Shown in pieces: positions 1 through 6,351 of a DNA stretch of 10,627 bases. This DNA comes from Bacillota bacterium. GTDB taxonomy: Bacteria > Bacillota > Dehalobacteriia > UBA4068. The first letter of the stretch is position 1. Every line of letters begins with the position of its first letter. The position numbers were made by a program, and so were the translations under genes. Under the pieces are notes generated by a model, which worked only from the letters and a program-made list of their open reading frames with translations, did not search any database and was not told the DNA's origin. The DNA lies in assembly GCA_017439615.1 (NCBI GenBank), contig JAFSIU010000146.1:1-10627 (forward strand). Reading direction: 5' to 3'.

Positions 1-41
1 AAGAAATTTTTAATTTTTGACAAAAATTTTAAAAAAAGTGC

Positions 42-70
42 TTGACCAAATAAACTTTTTATGGCATAAT
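42..70 (+). promoter_or_regulatory. sigma-A type promoter of the tRNA operon
   Basis: A -35 box TTGACC (42-47) and a -10 box CATAAT (65-70) are separated by exactly 17 bases. Transcription would start about 7 bases downstream of the -10 box, roughly 10 bases before the first tRNA. The upstream DNA is A/T-tract rich and could act as an UP element. A second TTGACA at 17-22 has no matching -10 box at the right distance. Confidence 0.8.
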
Positions 71-87
71 AACAAAGCAACAGTTTT

Positions 88-163
88 GGCGGTGTAGCCC
101 AGCGGTTAGAGCACTCGGTTCATACCCGGGGTGTCATTGGTTCAAATCCAATCACCGCCACCA
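88..163 (+). tRNA. tRNA-Met (anticodon CAT)
   Basis: A complete cloverleaf can be folded by eye. The acceptor stem GGCGGTG (88-94) pairs with CACCGCC (153-159), followed by discriminator A and an encoded CCA (161-163). The anticodon stem CTCGG/CCGGG encloses a 7-base loop with CAT at 121-123, and the T arm carries TTCAAAT. The GGCGGTG acceptor stem and TTCATAC anticodon loop resemble elongator tRNA-Met of Bacillota rather than initiator tRNA. A CAT anticodon could also belong to tRNA-Ile2 (lysidine-modified), but the acceptor and anticodon stems favour elongator Met. Confidence 0.93.
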
Positions 164-179
164 CCATTCCTTTATATAT

Positions 180-256
180 GGCGCGTTGGAGAAGTGGCTT
201 AACTCACCAGCCTTTCACGCTGGCATTCACGAGTTCGAATCTCGTACGCGTCACCA
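180..256 (+). tRNA. tRNA-Glu (anticodon TTC)
   Basis: The acceptor stem GGCGCGT (180-186) pairs with ACGCGTC (246-252), including one G-T wobble. Discriminator A and an encoded CCA (254-256) follow. The anticodon stem CCAGC/GCTGG encloses the loop CTTTCAC, with anticodon TTC at 214-216. The T loop has TTCGAAT. It lies 16 bases after tRNA-Met with no promoter between, so the two are cotranscribed and separated by processing. Confidence 0.95.
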
Positions 257-261
257 AAGAA

Positions 262-295
262 AACGGCAAGCTTATGCTTGCCGTTTTTGTTTTTT
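262..295 (+). terminator. intrinsic terminator of the tRNA operon
   Basis: A perfect 10-base-pair stem AACGGCAAGC (262-271) / GCTTGCCGTT (276-285) has a TTAT loop and is followed by a T-rich run to 295. It sits 5 bases after the tRNA-Glu CCA end and closes the two-tRNA transcript. Confidence 0.93.
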
Positions 296-519
296 CGCTA
301 TTCGCTACTCACTAAAACTTATAGGTCGATTTTTGAAGAAAAATCAAAAATAGTGCAAAAGAAAAACTGCAATATAACCTTTCCCCCGACAATCGCAGGA
401 AATATATCCTTCTCCGTGATTTCGGCTTTACTTAAAATATAAAACGATTAGTTTTTGCAATTGATTAAATGTTAAATGTCTACTAAATAGATCCTGAATA
501 ATAATTTTTATTTCTCATA
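296..519. other. AT-rich intergenic stretch without a recognised gene
   Basis: No coding frame with a plausible ribosome site is visible on either strand between the tRNA terminator and the promoter of the 747-1688 gene. It holds a tandem TTCGCTA heptamer (294-307) and a weak A/T hairpin GATTTTT-GAAG-AAAAATC (328-345). Neither has a GC-rich stem or other sign of a known RNA element. I see no riboswitch or T-box that I can name. Confidence 0.5.
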
Positions 520-548
520 TTGACAAAGAATCAATGATATGATATTTT
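520..548 (+). promoter_or_regulatory. possible promoter for the stalk-domain protein gene
   Basis: A perfect -35 box TTGACA (520-525) is followed 17 bases later by a weak -10 TATTTT (543-548). The nearby TATGAT (538-543) matches -10 better but is only 12 bases away, which is too close. If used, the message would have a leader of nearly 200 bases before the start codon at 747. Confidence 0.45.
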
Positions 549-746
549 TTTGTCACAAATTGGAATTTTATATTTGAACCCGAGAGTTAAGCAAAAAGAA
601 CTTTGATGCTATCGTTGTGTCGTTTGCAGTGGTTATTTATTTCATGATTTGCAGAAATTGTCAATGAGGTGAATCCAATGCAGAGATAACCGAAATAATC
701 AAATTCTTCTTTGCTTTTTTGTTTTATCTGAAAAGGAGGTCAAATT

Positions 747-1688
747 ATGAACTCCCGCTGTATATATATTTCTTTCTTGGCTTTCGTATTAGCTATAATG
801 TTCCTGCTGCCTTACACAGCATTGGCCGCACCTGCACAAACAGATATTGAGATATATCTTAATGGTGAAAAGCAAGATTGTTCCGCGTTGGTGGAGAATG
901 AGCGGACTTTGCTGCCCCTGAGAGCCATCTGTGATATGCTCGGCACCAATATATATTATTATCCCGAAAGCCGTGAGATAGAATTCGGTGCAAAGCACTC
1001 AATGTTCACTATGCAGCTTGACAGCACCAAGGTGCTGCGTGATGGTGTTGAGATTAAACCCTTGGCAGTGCCGCCTTATGCATGGCAGGGACATGTTTAT
1101 CTGCCGCTGCGATATATGGCAGAGCTGCTCGGTGCCGACATTGTTTGGAATCAGGAATTTAAGCGTGTAGAGATATACACGGAATTCACATATGAAAAGA
1201 TTTGGGCAGGCGATGACAGCACTATGAGCAGCGAGACTATATGGCAGGTCAGCCCCAGCGGCAATCGCAAAAAGATATTTAATTCCTGGCAAATAGCTGA
1301 TTATATCATTCAAGACGGTTATTGCTATGTACTGACAGAATCGCGTTTGCTGCACGGGCAAATATATAGAATATCCCTGTTTGACACAGAGCAGCAGATA
1401 ATGCTTGGCGACAGCAGCTTCTCTTATGGGTTCAAACTTTATGATGCAGGAAATACCGCTTATTCACTCAGTAGCGGCAATGGCGTTTCCGTTTTGGATA
1501 TGCAGCAATTAGAAATTACAGCAGAAGGCATAATCATAACAGGCTTTTTGGCAAATGGTGAATTAGGGCTGATTTTAAAAAATGATACAGTCACCCAAAG
1601 CTATGGAGTTTATCTTGTGAATTTTGACGGCAATGGTCATCAGCTGCTTGAAAAGCTTGAACCGATCTCCACTCAGTTTGACGAATAA
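747..1688 (+). CDS. secreted protein with copper amine oxidase-type N-terminal (stalk) domain
   Basis: The 313-residue product has a signal peptide: a hydrophobic segment at about residues 8-24, with an ALA-A cleavage site near 27/28. Residues about 34-145 match the copper amine oxidase N-terminal-like domain (PF07833). Its two characteristic half-repeats are visible as RTLLPLRAICDMLG (53-66) and VYLPLRYMAELLG (117-129), each followed by a short strand pair. In Clostridia this domain is a generic surface stalk, not an oxidase, and no oxidase catalytic domain is present. Residues about 150-313 are strand-rich with phrases such as IYRISLFD and GVYLVNFDGNG, reminiscent of the incomplete beta-propeller (DUF5050-like) regions often attached to this stalk; that part is inference. 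AAGGAGGT (733-740) lies 6 bases before the ATG and fixes the start. The gene appears monocistronic, with its own terminator. Ligand and function are unknown. Confidence 0.85.
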   Translation: MNSRCIYISFLAFVLAIMFLLPYTALAAPAQTDIEIYLNGEKQDCSALVENERTLLPLRAICDMLGTNIYYYPESREIEFGAKHSMFTMQLDSTKVLRDGVEIKPLAVPPYAWQGHVYLPLRYMAELLGADIVWNQEFKRVEIYTEFTYEKIWAGDDSTMSSETIWQVSPSGNRKKIFNSWQIADYIIQDGYCYVLTESRLLHGQIYRISLFDTEQQIMLGDSSFSYGFKLYDAGNTAYSLSSGNGVSVLDMQQLEITAEGIIITGFLANGELGLILKNDTVTQSYGVYLVNFDGNGHQLLEKLEPISTQFDE

Positions 1689-1730
1689 AAAACCTTATAA
1701 CAAGATATGTGAATGCTGATAAACACAATG

Positions 1731-1767
1731 CAAGGTGCTCCGATAAATATGGGGCACCTTGTTTTTT
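1731..1767 (+). terminator. intrinsic terminator after the stalk-protein gene
   Basis: An 11-base-pair stem (1731-1741 with 1751-1761, one G-T pair) around a 9-base loop is followed by six T (1762-1767). It ends the plus-strand transcript just short of the stop of the convergent minus-strand gene. Read on the minus strand it lacks an immediate T run, so it would be a weaker terminator for that gene. Confidence 0.88.
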
Positions 1768-1773
1768 GCATAT

Positions 1774-2211
1774 TCACTTGCCCAGCAGAAGCTTTGCCGC
1801 CACCGCCATCAGCGCCACGCCGATGCCCTTGGACCAGGTGAAAGGAGATTGCTGCAGCCCGAACCAGCCAAAAGTCTCGATCACCATTGACATTGCCAGC
1901 TGACCGGTGATAATAGCTGTAGTCGCTTTGGCGGAGCCTGCCTGGGCTATTGAGACCATAACACCGAAGATTATCACCACATTGATTAGCCCACCCAGCC
2001 ACAGATACCAAGGCACCTCGCGGATCTTGGCAAAGCCGCCCTGATAGGTGCCGAAAAGAAAAAGCACAGCCGCCACACACAAAAGACCGATCAAATGCAC
2101 GGCGAAATTGCCCTCCCATGAGCCGATGATTTTGCCAAGAGCGCCGTTTATGGAGCCCTGCACCGCCATCAGCACACCTGCCGCTGCCGCCAAAAGAAGA
2201 AAAAACAACAT
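1774..2211 (-). CDS. DMT family transporter, YdcZ/DUF606 type
   Basis: The product is a small, very hydrophobic integral membrane protein of 145 residues with about five membrane segments. It matches the YdcZ-type drug/metabolite transporter family (PF04657): an N-terminal hydrophobic helix, then the VLMAVQGSINGALGK stretch, a central GGLINVVIIFGVM helix, and the late TTAIITGQLAMSMVIETFGWFG segment split by small residues. Family members are around 140-150 residues and are thought to work as dimers; the substrate is unknown. The frame is open to an ATG at 2235, but that codon has no ribosome site. The ATG at 2211 has GAGGTG (2218-2223) 6 bases upstream, and the shorter product fits family length, so I use 2211. 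It is transcribed alone, convergent with the stalk-protein gene and divergent from the VanZ-like gene. No clear promoter stands out in the AT-rich upstream DNA. Confidence 0.88.
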   Translation of the reverse strand: MLFFLLLAAAAGVLMAVQGSINGALGKIIGSWEGNFAVHLIGLLCVAAVLFLFGTYQGGFAKIREVPWYLWLGGLINVVIIFGVMVSIAQAGSAKATTAIITGQLAMSMVIETFGWFGLQQSPFTWSKGIGVALMAVAAKLLLGK

Positions 2212-2308
2212 TTTCAACACCTCATATGCTGCCATAACAGCAATTTCATAAAAGATTTTATAAAATATAAAGAATTAATAAAATTATCTCCTCTTTTGCT
2301 ATGTTTTA

Positions 2309-2317
2309 TGATATACT
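2309..2317 (+). promoter_or_regulatory. extended -10 promoter of the VanZ-like gene
   Basis: TG (2309-2310), one base, then TATACT (2312-2317) form an extended -10 element. No good -35 box is present 17 bases upstream, as is common for extended -10 promoters. A start near 2324 would give a leader of about 25 bases before the ATG at 2350. It would also exclude the upstream in-frame ATG at 2296. Confidence 0.6.
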
Positions 2318-2349
2318 TTTTTTACAATGTTTTCCTGCGAGGTCTTTTG

Positions 2350-3027
2350 ATGTATCCTTTTCGCAAGCTGACAGCCCGCATATTGACGGCTTTTGCCCTT
2401 ATGATCGGCTTTTACAGTCTTTATGTCGAATATTTCGCGGCAAGGCTCACCATGCCTGTGAATGGCAAGCTGACAATCGCGCTGATGTTTGTGACTGCGA
2501 TGATGATAGCCGCAGCGGCATATTCTCTTTCAACATCCGATATATCAAAAAAATATTTTTATATACGGAACTTTTTAACAATCATCTTCGTCTATTATCT
2601 GTTGATACTATTCAATATGCTCTTTTTTGACAGCTATTTCGGCCGCGAAGTGAGCGCTGAACTGCCTTTGAAGGAATATCTGAATGAGATTTGTAATTTC
2701 CGACCCTTCGCAACCGTCAGGCGATATCTGTTCGCCTATGAGCTTGGCACTGTCAGCCGCCGCATCACTATCATCAATCTGCTCGGTAATTTCTGCGCTT
2801 TTATGCCGATGGGAGTTTTCCTGCCTATATTGCTGAAAAAATGCAGAAAACCGCTCGTTTTCATTGGACTCACCGCAATGCTCATATGCGGAGTGGAGCT
2901 TCTGCAGATCATCACTCGCCTCGGCATCGGTGATATTGATGATATCATTTTGAATATGTCGGGTGCGCTGCTTGCATATTGTCTTATGCAGCTGCCCTTC
3001 ATAAAAAAGCTTTGGCAAAGACTTTAG
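2350..3027 (+). CDS. VanZ-like family membrane protein
   Basis: The 225-residue polytopic protein has about six membrane segments (near residues 11-29, 41-60, 74-93, 142-163, 168-187, 196-214). The VanZ-like signature (PF04892) is in the C-terminal half: NLLGN (143-147) followed by a membrane segment ending in PMGVFLP, then ELLQ (183-186), and the acidic GDIDD (194-198) preceding N-x-x-G in the last helix. The founding member raises teicoplanin resistance, but most family members are uncharacterised envelope proteins, so resistance should not be assumed. The frame is open back to an ATG at 2296. That codon lacks a ribosome site and lies upstream of the extended -10 box. GAGGT (2339-2343), 6 bases before the ATG at 2350, sets the start. 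The gene precedes a lipoprotein and acyltransferase genes on the same strand, with 76 bases to the next start. Confidence 0.87.
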   Translation: MYPFRKLTARILTAFALMIGFYSLYVEYFAARLTMPVNGKLTIALMFVTAMMIAAAAYSLSTSDISKKYFYIRNFLTIIFVYYLLILFNMLFFDSYFGREVSAELPLKEYLNEICNFRPFATVRRYLFAYELGTVSRRITIINLLGNFCAFMPMGVFLPILLKKCRKPLVFIGLTAMLICGVELLQIITRLGIGDIDDIILNMSGALLAYCLMQLPFIKKLWQRL

Positions 3028-3103
3028 GCATATTTTGCTCAGCTTTTGCCAAACTATATTTAATCCTGTTTCCTAAAAATTATTATTATAAAGGAGAATC
3101 ACA

Positions 3104-3655
3104 ATGAAAAAACACATCTTGATCACAATGCTTTTATGCCTCTGCCTGATTTTTGCAGCCTGCGGCGACAACAGCACCGGCGGCAGCGAGAAGGCAAACA
3201 CCTATGACCCCGAAGTGCTCACCGCAGCATATGATGCAGTCAAAGCTGCCTATGGCGACAGATATCTGCCTGCTATGGTCGAAACAAATGCTGAATTTGC
3301 TACCAATATGATGGGCATTGACGAATCCCTCTTCACCTCTTTCTTTATTGATATGCCTATGATGTCCGCTCATGTGGATAAAATTGCCGGCTTCCTGGCA
3401 GCAGAAGGCAAGGCTGCAGATCTGAAGGCTGCTGTTGAAGAATACAGAGATATTCAGGCAGACGATATGTTTGCATATCCTCAGAATGTTCCCAAGCTGC
3501 AGAATGCTGTTGTCTATGCCAATGGCAACTATGTTTTCTATTTCATCCTCGGCGGCTATAACGATGAGCTTACCGATGAAGAAGCCATCGTCAAATATTA
3601 TCAGGAGCAGGGACAGGTCGGCGTTGATGCTCTTGATGCATTCTTTGCGGAATAA
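3104..3655 (+). CDS. DUF4358 domain-containing lipoprotein
   Basis: The 183-residue product begins with a lipoprotein signal: MKKH, a hydrophobic stretch, then IFAAC with the lipidated Cys at residue 20, followed by a Gly/Ser-rich linker. The lipobox has Phe at -3, which is less usual than Leu. Residues about 65-150 resemble DUF4358 (PF14270), with the GIDESLFTSFFIDMPMM segment (71-87), a helix of Ala/Lys/Glu, and the NAVVYANGNYVFYFILGG strand region (134-151). The function of DUF4358 is unknown. As I recall, such lipoproteins are often encoded next to MBOAT and DHHW genes in Clostridia, which is the arrangement here. AAGGAG (3091-3096) lies 7 bases before the ATG. Two stop codons lie in tandem at the end (TAA, TAG). 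A strong terminator follows directly. Confidence 0.82.
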   Translation: MKKHILITMLLCLCLIFAACGDNSTGGSEKANTYDPEVLTAAYDAVKAAYGDRYLPAMVETNAEFATNMMGIDESLFTSFFIDMPMMSAHVDKIAGFLAAEGKAADLKAAVEEYRDIQADDMFAYPQNVPKLQNAVVYANGNYVFYFILGGYNDELTDEEAIVKYYQEQGQVGVDALDAFFAE

Positions 3656-3666
3656 TAGTTTTCCTC

Positions 3667-3700
3667 AAAAGGGCGAAGCCTGATCGCTTCGCCCTTTTTT
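3667..3700 (+). terminator. intrinsic terminator after the lipoprotein gene
   Basis: A 13-base-pair stem, with core GGGCGAAGC (3671-3679) / GCTTCGCCC (3686-3694) extended by A/T pairs, has a 6-base loop and ends in six T (3695-3700). It separates the DUF4358 gene from the MBOAT gene 48 bases further on. The arms are self-complementary including the A run, so it could stop transcription from either direction. Confidence 0.9.
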
Positions 3701-3747
3701 ACAGCAAGTTTGCAGCACATATTCATTGATTTTTTTCGGAGGCTGTT

Positions 3748-5127
3748 ATGGTTTTTTCATCCCCTATGTTTTTATTCAAATTCCTGCCCATAGCCCTTTT
3801 GCTTTATTATCTTTGTCCAAGAGTTGCAAAGAATGGCCTGCTGCTCATTTTGAGCCTCATTTTCTATGGTTGGGGAGAACCTAGATATATTCTCATTATG
3901 TTCGCTTCCATTTTTGTCGACTATACAGTCGGCATTACAATCGATAAAGCGGGTGGCAATGTACTGAAAAAAAGGTTGGCGCTTGCCTGTTCGATGCTAT
4001 TCAATCTCGGCATACTGCTGTTCTTCAAATACAGCAATTTCTTCATCGAGAATATGAATGCCTTGATCGGCACAGATTGGGAATTCCTGACCATCACTTT
4101 GCCCCTGGGTATTTCCTTCTACACCTTCCAGACAATGAGCTATTCTATCGATGTTTACAGAGGCAATGTCAAGGCTGAGTATAATCTCATCGATTTTGCC
4201 GCCTTTGTCTGCCTTTTCCCACAGCTCATTGCAGGCCCCATTGTCAAATACAGCCAGATATCCTATGAGCTGAAAAACCGTATTATGAATCTTGAGCAAA
4301 TCCAATCGGGCGCAAGACTTTTCATTATGGGTCTGGCAAGCAAGGTCCTGATTGCAAACAATATCGGTATGCTTTGGGATGATGTAAGAATTTTGGGCTT
4401 TGAGAATATTTCCGCAAATCTCACCCTGTTGGGCATGATCGGTTATTCCCTGCAGATTTATTTCGATTTCTCCGGCTATTCGCTGATGGCTATCGGTCTT
4501 GGCAAAATGCTGGGCTTTGATTTCCCGCAGAACTTCAATTATCCCTTCATCTCCAAGAGTGCTACTGAATTCTGGAGACGCTGGCATATGACTCTGGGCA
4601 GTTGGTTCAGAGAATATGTCTATATCCCTTTGGGCGGCAACCGCTGCAAAAAAAGCCGCTGGCTGCTGAACATCATGATAGTCTGGGGTCTGACAGGCTT
4701 CTGGCACGGCGCAAACTGGAATTTCATCATCTGGGGACTTTTCTATGGCATTCTGCTCATTTTGGAAAAGCTCTTCTATCTCAAATATCTTGAAAAATAT
4801 AAAGCGCTCGGCCATATTTATCTCATCCTTGTTACCATCATCGGCTTCGGCATTTTTGCGGTAACCGATTTTTCGCAGCTGGGAGCAATGTTTGCTTCGC
4901 TTTTCTCCTTCGAATTCTCGAACGATTGGATATATTATCTCAAAAACTATGGTATCACCATCATTCTTGGTGTGCTGTTGTCAACCCCGCTTTTGGAAAA
5001 AACCTATCAGAAATATAAGGAACGCTGCGGCTGGCTGTTCAACCTCGGTATGCTGATCCTGCTTTTCCTCTCTACTGCATATCTTGTTGATTCCACCTAC
5101 AATCCGTTCCTCTATTTCAGATTCTAA
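3748..5127 (+). CDS. MBOAT family O-acyltransferase (AlgI/DltB-like)
   Basis: The 459-residue, strongly hydrophobic polytopic protein shows the full layout of the bacterial MBOAT family. There is an N-terminal FSSPMFLFKFLP segment, the YGWGEPRY motif (about 41-48), LPLGISFYTFQTMSY, FPQLIAGPIV, then FWRRWHMTL with His280 and REYVYIPLGGNR. FWHGANW carries the conserved catalytic-type His320. In characterised relatives (AlgI, PatA, DltB) the protein passes acyl groups across the membrane for acylation of an extracellular polymer. The polymer and acyl donor here cannot be read from sequence. GGAGG (3738-3742) lies 5 bases before the ATG. The next gene starts 15 bases after the stop, so the pair is an operon. 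No clear promoter is visible in the short gap after the upstream terminator. Confidence 0.95.
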   Translation: MVFSSPMFLFKFLPIALLLYYLCPRVAKNGLLLILSLIFYGWGEPRYILIMFASIFVDYTVGITIDKAGGNVLKKRLALACSMLFNLGILLFFKYSNFFIENMNALIGTDWEFLTITLPLGISFYTFQTMSYSIDVYRGNVKAEYNLIDFAAFVCLFPQLIAGPIVKYSQISYELKNRIMNLEQIQSGARLFIMGLASKVLIANNIGMLWDDVRILGFENISANLTLLGMIGYSLQIYFDFSGYSLMAIGLGKMLGFDFPQNFNYPFISKSATEFWRRWHMTLGSWFREYVYIPLGGNRCKKSRWLLNIMIVWGLTGFWHGANWNFIIWGLFYGILLILEKLFYLKYLEKYKALGHIYLILVTIIGFGIFAVTDFSQLGAMFASLFSFEFSNDWIYYLKNYGITIILGVLLSTPLLEKTYQKYKERCGWLFNLGMLILLFLSTAYLVDSTYNPFLYFRF

Positions 5128-5142
5128 GGGAGGTGCAGTAAG

Positions 5143-6258
5143 ATGAACAAAATCAAAGCAATTTTCAAATATCCCATATTACTGCTCTTTGCCGGATTCA
5201 TTTATTTCTTTTCCATTGCGGATGTTGTTACTCCCGACAGACTCTTCTCCTCCGCTGAGAACAGAAATCTTGCACAGATGCCAAAGCTGACATGGAATGA
5301 GCTGATCAACGGTGATTTCACCTCTGATTTTGAAACCTATGTCAATGACCAGTTTTTCATCCGTGATACATGGATCGATATCAAAGCCAAGAGTGAGACC
5401 GCACTCGGCAAGATAGAGAATAATGATATCATCTATGGATATGAGGGTTATTCATTCATCAAGCGCAGTGTGAATAATGACAAGCAAACAGCATCCAATA
5501 TGGCAGCAGTGAAAAAGCTGCTTGCTGAAAGAGGAAATGCAGTTCTGGCACTTATCCCCTCCGCTGCCTCCATATTGACCGATTATCTGCCTGCCGGCTC
5601 TCCTGTTGCAGATGAAACAGCCATCGAAAATGAATATTGCACAGACTTGGGCAAGCAATATATCTCACTTTTCGAAGTACTGCAGGATTTCAATGATGAA
5701 TATATCTATTACCGCACAGACCATCACTGGACCACACTCGGCGCATATTATGCATATGATGAAATATGCGAGCAGCTTGAGCTTCAAGCACCGGAGCTGG
5801 AAGATCTGCCGAGTTTTACGGTTGAAAATTTCTTCGGCTCGCACTATCGCAAGACCAAAAGACCTGATACGCTTGCCGACACCATAACACTCTATGATAT
5901 GCCCATCACCGACATTGAAATCGTCGGCAAAGAGGTCAGCGGACTTTATAATATGGAGCAGCTGCAAAAAGACGACAAATATGCCGCCATTCTCCATGAC
6001 AACAATGGCCTGACTGTAATAAACAGCGAAAAAGCCGAAGGCAAAAAGGGCAGCCTGCTGATCCTGAAGGATTCTTATGGCAACAGTATCGCCCCCTTCT
6101 TCACCGCGAATTATGAAAGCGTCAGCCTGATCGACCTGCGCTATTTCAACACCTCGCTTGCTCAATGGCTTAACGAAAATGAATACGATGATATTCTCGT
6201 ACTTTATAATTTCGATTCCATTCAGGATGAAAAAGCGCTTTACCGTTTGGGAAGATAA
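5143..6258 (+). CDS. DHHW family protein (AlgX/AlgJ-like, extracytoplasmic)
   Basis: The 371-residue protein has an N-terminal membrane anchor (about residues 8-27) and an outside domain of SGNH-like type. The DHHW signature (PF14286) is literal: T-D193-H194-H195-W196-T. The downstream KDSYGNS block places a Ser at 311. By analogy with AlgX/AlgJ, D193 and H195 with S311 would form the catalytic triad of an acetyl-transfer or esterase active site; this assignment is inference. The entry region ENRNLAQMPKL (40-50), with FETYVNDQFFIRD after it, is also typical of the family. GGGAGGT (5128-5134) begins right after the MBOAT stop and lies 8 bases before the ATG. The two products are therefore made from one message and probably act on the same surface polymer. 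Confidence 0.92.
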   Translation: MNKIKAIFKYPILLLFAGFIYFFSIADVVTPDRLFSSAENRNLAQMPKLTWNELINGDFTSDFETYVNDQFFIRDTWIDIKAKSETALGKIENNDIIYGYEGYSFIKRSVNNDKQTASNMAAVKKLLAERGNAVLALIPSAASILTDYLPAGSPVADETAIENEYCTDLGKQYISLFEVLQDFNDEYIYYRTDHHWTTLGAYYAYDEICEQLELQAPELEDLPSFTVENFFGSHYRKTKRPDTLADTITLYDMPITDIEIVGKEVSGLYNMEQLQKDDKYAAILHDNNGLTVINSEKAEGKKGSLLILKDSYGNSIAPFFTANYESVSLIDLRYFNTSLAQWLNENEYDDILVLYNFDSIQDEKALYRLGR

Positions 6259-6302
6259 AAATATCTGCTGACACATCACAAACTAAAAAACTGAAAAACT
6301 GA

Positions 6303-6337
6303 AAAAAGGCTGTTTGCTTTTAGCAAACAGCCTTTTT
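6303..6337. terminator. bidirectional intrinsic terminator
   Basis: A perfect 16-base-pair stem (6303-6318 with 6322-6337), containing GGCTGTTTGCT / AGCAAACAGCC, is flanked by A5 on the left and T5 on the right. It therefore works in both directions. It lies 44 bases after the DHHW gene stop and 14 bases beyond the stop of the minus-strand DUF1846 gene, ending both transcripts. Two AAAAACTG copies sit just upstream (6286-6301). Confidence 0.92.
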
Positions 6338-6351
6338 GAATAATATTTGAT

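Noticed and set aside
17..22. Upstream TTGACA as a second tRNA promoter
   Set aside because: No -10-like hexamer lies 16-18 bases downstream.
294..307. TTCGCTA tandem heptamer as an attachment site next to tRNA-Glu
   Set aside because: It is too short, lies after the terminator rather than matching the tRNA 3' end, and no integrase or element genes are nearby.
2350..3027. Glycopeptide resistance locus based on VanZ similarity
   Set aside because: No other van genes are in the window, and VanZ-like domains are common in proteins unrelated to resistance.
3011..3053. Inverted repeat TTTGGCAAA / TTTGCCAAA as a terminator after the VanZ-like gene
   Set aside because: The left arm lies within the coding end, the loop is 25 bases and no T run follows, so transcription may continue into the lipoprotein gene.
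3997..4815. A 272-codon minus-strand frame within the MBOAT gene
   Set aside because: It lies wholly inside a clear MBOAT coding region, and its product has the composition expected of an antisense translation.
5665..6279. A 204-codon minus-strand frame within the DHHW gene
   Set aside because: It is opposite the DHHW signature and catalytic-type motifs of a well-supported gene, so it is a shadow.
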